Source: Candidatus Uhrbacteria bacterium
GTDB lineage: Bacteria; Patescibacteriota; Patescibacteriia; 2-12-FULL-60-25
Reading direction: 5' to 3'
DNA length: 9,117 bases
Assembly: GCA_903828685.1 (NCBI GenBank)
Contig: CAIKNB010000048.1
Span: forward strand, 1 to 9,117
Shown: positions 6,220 through 9,117 of the stretch, piece after piece
Layout: each line of letters starts with the position of its first letter
Position numbering within the stretch: position 1 is the first letter of the stretch
Made by a program: the position numbers and the translations under genes
Notes under the pieces: generated by a model
Told to the model about the DNA's origin: nothing
Databases searched by the model: none
Seen by the model: only the letters and a program-made list of their open reading frames with translations

Positions 6220-8745
6220 CTAAATACCGCCTCCGCGACGCATTTCTTCTTGTCGCGCCACGCCTTTGATGTTTCGTCCGACGGCTTTACCAAAGGTCTT
6301 GCCCCGTTCGGCCATGATGCTTTGTACCATGGCGTTGTTCTGTACTCCAAGCGCCTTGTTCATTTTGTTTACGCGGTTCAGGAACTCTTTGATCACGCCG
6401 TTTGTCGCAGGTTCATTCACTGCTTTCAGGTAGCGAGCCATGGCTAAGACGTACAGCGTAGCTGGGTCCTTTTGCCCGATTTCCTTGATTTCGCTTAAAG
6501 CTTTGGCTGCTTCAGGCTTGTTCTTGAGCTGCTTGGTCGCCAAATCCCAAAGTTCCTTTGCTTGAGGTATCTCCGCGGCGGCGCGTTCCACGGTCATGGG
6601 AGTGAACATGCGTTGTCCGACCTCGGACTGGATTGAAATATGCTCGGGCACGACGGGTTCAGCAGCCAACTGCTCGTGTTTTTCTTTGAGGGTCTTCAAT
6701 TGTTCTTGATAGCCGGCTACATTCAAGCCTCGTTCTTTGGCTTCGGAAATGTTGCGTTCAGCCAGGGAAATGACAAAGTCGAGCGAAGATTTATTCAAGG
6801 ACTCATTTACGGCGTTATAGTTTTCGATGCGTTTGGTGATATTGCCCAAACTCTTTTCGATGTTTTTCACCAAAGTCTGCGAAATTTGTTTTTCGGCCTC
6901 CGCCTTGCCGGCCATAAGCTTGGCTTCTTTTTCGGCCCTGACTTTTTCGGCTTCGCGTGATGCCTTGAGCATCCTATCGTCGCCGGCACGGCGCGCTTCT
7001 TCGGCCGCGCGAGTAGTGGCTTGGACCAAGGCGTCTTCAGCCTCTTCGAGCGGAACGGCTTGTATCACCGGAGTCTCAAAGCGTGCGCGTCGCGCTTTGA
7101 ATGTTCCTCGATTGCGTGCTTCGCCTCCGGAGATGCGCGTAGCGACTCGACCGGCTTCCTCGCGCGCGGTTTCGATGCCTAAGCCGTAACCGGCTTTGCC
7201 CGCTGGTTCTAAATACGGCGAGTGGATCAAGCCGATGGATTTTTCGAGCGCTTTGAGTTCTTTGGTCAGTTTGTTTTCGGCCTTGGCGTCGCGGGCATTG
7301 AGTGCGGCCTGCAACTCGGCGGCTTTGAATACGTAGTCCACCGACTGCTGACGTTCCTTTTGATCCGCAGTTTCCCAATTCTTGCCCAATTGTCCCAGTA
7401 TGTCGTCGCTCATGAGCCGCGCTTGTCCGCCGGGTAAAAGTTTTTCCGCCCAGTTTACGCGTGTTTGGAATGCGGCTTGCTCAGCCCGGGATTTTTCCGT
7501 CTGTTCTGTGCGCTGTGCGACTTCGATTGCCTCTTGGGATGCGCGACGTGAACGCGCTGCTTCTCGGATTTTGGCCAGCTTGTCCTCGGAGAGCGGGGGA
7601 GGCACGGTCTTACGCGGCGCTGCTTCGATTTCCTCTACATCTTCGTCGTTGATTATCTGAATTTCCTCGGCCATCTTGGTCGCGGGACTTTGTTTGGCTT
7701 CTTGTTCTGCGCTGCGTTTGCGTCGCGCAGCCATGTCGTCTTCGCGTTCCTGCTTGATTTGGTTGAACTCGTCATGGAGATCTGCCGCTTCCTGCAGCAG
7801 TTCCGCTTTGAATCCATTGACGCTAGCCTCGCGTTCCTTCAGCTCGATCAAATCTTCGAGTTCAGCCATGCGTTTGGAGCGCTGCCAGTCTTTTTCGGCG
7901 CCGCTTGGTTTTGTGGCGGATCGCCAGATTTCGGTTTTGGCCTTGGGTTTGGGGTGCATTTCCAGCAGGTTGGCTTCCACCTGTTCCAACCGGCGGCTGT
8001 TGGCGCGCCATTCTTCGACCAGCGTCGGAATATTTTCGGTGCTAGAGATCTTGCCTAGCCAGGCTTTGAGGCGATGGCCCAGCATGGGTAGGGCCGTGGT
8101 ATGGCCTTGGTTCAGATCGCGCAAATACTCGTTAGGAGTTTTGCCCCCGGTGAGTTCAAAAATCTTTTCGGCTAGTTTTTCCTGCGCGACGGTCAGGCTT
8201 GCTTCCTCGTCTTGCAGCCCGTGGTAGGCCTGATCGGCGCTTTGTTTGACCTCCATGCCGCTCAGGAGTTCGTCCTCCAGGATTTTAGCCGCGCTATCTG
8301 GTCTGTTGGCTAGGCCCTGGCTGATGATGGCGTGGTTGATGTTCTCGATCTTGAAGATGAGGTCGGTGTTGCTTTCGATTTGTTTTTGGATAGGTCGGCG
8401 CTCTTCAGCGTCTTGGGAGCGCAACAGCTCTTGGCGCAACGCCTGTTGTTCGTTTTCCAAAAAAGCATGCACGGCCATGAGCTTGGCCGGAGTGACTTTG
8501 CGTTCCAATACCAGGGCGTGGAGCATGGTCTGCGCGTCTTCGGCTTTTTTCAGCCCCAGCTGTCCGCGTATTTCGTTCAAGCGCGACTCCCGGGCGCGTT
8601 TTTCCTTTTGCGCCAAGTCGTTAAGGTCTTTTTTTAGACCGAGCCTGACTTCACGGGTTTCGACCGTGGAAGACGGCTTTTCGCGGCCTTTTGCCTTATC
8701 TGGCGAAGGGTTGTTGTGTGCGGCGGCACGATCGATTCTTGGCAT
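6220..8745 (-). CDS. Uncharacterised coiled-coil-rich protein, 841 residues, no cysteine
   Basis: I do not recognise a family. The start is ATG at 8743-8745 (MPRIDR): the open frame continues upstream only as an out-of-frame shadow of rplT and crosses a terminator. The protein is very rich in Glu, Lys, Arg, Ala and Gln, with long predicted helical or coiled-coil stretches (about 34-135, 150-200, 240-350, 385-430, 460-505, 565-700). A short acidic segment with INDEDVEEIEA (365-375) runs into a PPP-containing linker (382-384), and a Gly/Arg-rich stretch lies near 530-555. The region about 720-800 looks like a globular helical domain, ending in a basic tail (RGKTFGKAVGRNIKGVARQEEMRRGGGI). No signal peptide, membrane segment, Walker motif or cysteine is seen, so it is probably a cytoplasmic structural or scaffold protein. 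There is no Shine-Dalgarno before the start. It follows rplT on the same strand after 86 bases and is convergent with thrS. Function unknown. Confidence 0.85.
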   Translation of the reverse strand: MPRIDRAAAHNNPSPDKAKGREKPSSTVETREVRLGLKKDLNDLAQKEKRARESRLNEIRGQLGLKKAEDAQTMLHALVLERKVTPAKLMAVHAFLENEQQALRQELLRSQDAEERRPIQKQIESNTDLIFKIENINHAIISQGLANRPDSAAKILEDELLSGMEVKQSADQAYHGLQDEEASLTVAQEKLAEKIFELTGGKTPNEYLRDLNQGHTTALPMLGHRLKAWLGKISSTENIPTLVEEWRANSRRLEQVEANLLEMHPKPKAKTEIWRSATKPSGAEKDWQRSKRMAELEDLIELKEREASVNGFKAELLQEAADLHDEFNQIKQEREDDMAARRKRSAEQEAKQSPATKMAEEIQIINDEDVEEIEAAPRKTVPPPLSEDKLAKIREAARSRRASQEAIEVAQRTEQTEKSRAEQAAFQTRVNWAEKLLPGGQARLMSDDILGQLGKNWETADQKERQQSVDYVFKAAELQAALNARDAKAENKLTKELKALEKSIGLIHSPYLEPAGKAGYGLGIETAREEAGRVATRISGGEARNRGTFKARRARFETPVIQAVPLEEAEDALVQATTRAAEEARRAGDDRMLKASREAEKVRAEKEAKLMAGKAEAEKQISQTLVKNIEKSLGNITKRIENYNAVNESLNKSSLDFVISLAERNISEAKERGLNVAGYQEQLKTLKEKHEQLAAEPVVPEHISIQSEVGQRMFTPMTVERAAAEIPQAKELWDLATKQLKNKPEAAKALSEIKEIGQKDPATLYVLAMARYLKAVNEPATNGVIKEFLNRVNKMNKALGVQNNAMVQSIMAERGKTFGKAVGRNIKGVARQEEMRRGGGI

Positions 8746-8760
8746 ATGTAAAAAGATAAA

Positions 8761-8784
8761 TGTGTTATCGGCTATATTAACACA
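8761..8784. repeat. Inverted repeat TGTGTTA-N10-TAACACA upstream of the coiled-coil gene
   Basis: Perfect seven-base arms at 8761-8767 and 8778-8784 are separated by ten AT-rich bases. They lie 15 bases upstream of the start codon at 8745. The spacing puts the arm centres 17 bases apart, which could be an operator for a dimeric regulator or a hairpin in the 5' untranslated region. On the minus strand the right arm includes GATAAC, a possible weak -10. It overlaps the preceding terminator-like hairpin by three bases. Confidence 0.5.
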
Positions 8785-8815
8785 AATGCCCCACTTTTTG
8801 AAGCGGGGCATTTGT
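8782..8815 (-). terminator. rplT: Terminator-like hairpin after rplT
   Basis: ACAAATGCCCC (8782-8792) pairs perfectly with GGGGCATTTGT (8805-8815), an 11-bp stem with a 12-base loop, 16 bases past the rplT stop. The sequence following it on the minus strand (GTTAATAT) is only a poor T tract, although the 3' arm itself is T-rich. Termination may therefore be partial and allow some readthrough into the coiled-coil gene. Confidence 0.65.
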
Positions 8816-8831
8816 TTGGTTGATGATAGCT

Positions 8832-9117
8832 TTAGGCTTTGGTGATTTTGGCGAAAACTGCCGGATAATCCGCGGCGATCTGCGACAGCACCTTGCGATC
8901 CAAAACAATGTTGCGTTTCTTGAGGCCGGACATGAAGCGGCTGTAGCTCACGCCTAATTCGCGCGCTGCGGCGCCGATGCGGGTTTGTTGCAATCCGCGA
9001 TTGTTGCGTTTCTTGAGCTTGCGTCCCACGTAAGCGTTGACGCCGGCTTTGACGGCAGCGGTGCGGGCGAGCTTGAGCTTGGATTTGCGCCCCCACATCA
9101 TGCCCTTGGTGCGGGCC
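8832..9117 (-). CDS. rplT: 50S ribosomal protein L20 (N-terminus beyond window edge)
   Basis: Binds 23S rRNA and is needed early in large-subunit assembly. The visible 94 residues end at TAA (8832-8834). They match the L20 family from its long basic helix (TKGMMWGRKSKLKLARTAA) through IGAAARELGVSYSRFMSGLKKRNIVLDRKVLSQIA to a short acidic-hydrophobic tail. The frame stays open to the window end, so the ATG codons at 9096-9101 are internal. Compared with the usual 115-120 residues, roughly 20-25 N-terminal residues lie outside. L20 is usually preceded by infC and rpmI, which would lie beyond 9117. In E. coli thrS heads that same operon; here thrS is nearby but convergent and separated by an unknown gene. 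Confidence 0.96.
   Translation of the reverse strand, partial: ARTKGMMWGRKSKLKLARTAAVKAGVNAYVGRKLKKRNNRGLQQTRIGAAARELGVSYSRFMSGLKKRNIVLDRKVLSQIAADYPAVFAKITKA

Noticed and set aside
5412..6350. Long antisense open frame (312 codons) opposite the 3' end of thrS and crossing the terminator
   Set aside because: It lies opposite a certain gene, runs through a bidirectional terminator, and its composition is that of a complementary-strand shadow rich in His, Arg and Phe.
8746..9096. N-terminal extension of the coiled-coil protein by 117 codons
   Set aside because: The extension is an out-of-frame reading of rplT and crosses the terminator-like hairpin. MPRIDR at 8745 starts the distinct composition of the real protein.
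9096..9101. Tandem ATG as the start of rplT
   Set aside because: The frame is open to the window edge and the residues before it (ARTKG) match the L20 family, so these codons are internal.
1..9117. CRISPR arrays, tRNA or rRNA genes, insertion sequences and phage integration sites
   Set aside because: No regularly spaced repeats, cloverleaf-like segments, transposase reading frames or terminal inverted repeats were seen on either strand.

Overview
The window looks like a chromosomal segment of a Candidate Phyla Radiation (Patescibacteria, probably Parcubacteria-like) bacterium. This placement is inferred from several traits: a threonyl-tRNA synthetase without the TGS domain, a small membrane protein resembling a Parcubacteria family often labelled baseplate-J-like, an extended -10 promoter almost touching its start codon, and no Shine-Dalgarno sequence before any of the three complete genes. 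By eye the DNA is moderately GC-rich. TAG, TAA and TGA are all used as stops, so this is not one of the lineages that recode TGA.

Layout. Positions 1-2924 (+) hold the 3' part of dnaE, the replicative DNA polymerase III alpha subunit. A short gap with its own promoter leads to a 389-residue single-pass membrane protein (2963-4132, +). The 238 bases after it form a regulatory leader. A T-box riboswitch (about 4180-4322) is followed by a compact hairpin and then thrS (4371-6158, +). A bidirectional terminator (6171-6201) separates thrS from a convergent minus-strand block. That block contains an 841-residue cysteine-free, coiled-coil-rich protein of unknown function (6220-8745, -). Upstream of it on the same strand is rplT, ribosomal protein L20 (8832 to the window edge, -). 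An 86-base gap between these two genes carries a terminator-like hairpin and a partly overlapping inverted repeat.

The genes are mainly core information processing: replication, tRNA charging and the ribosome. The best-supported non-coding element is the thrS T-box. Uncharged tRNA-Thr would be read by a codon-bearing hairpin, its 3' end would pair with the UGGAACC bulge, and the downstream terminator would be prevented from forming. All pairing partners of the antiterminator and terminator are visible. The Stem I region, however, seems reduced to a 5-bp hairpin whose loop holds threonine codons, with a candidate promoter placing the RNA start exactly at its first base. This minimal T-box in a reduced-genome lineage is the most interesting element of the window. 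The second point of interest is the large uncharacterised coiled-coil protein next to rplT.
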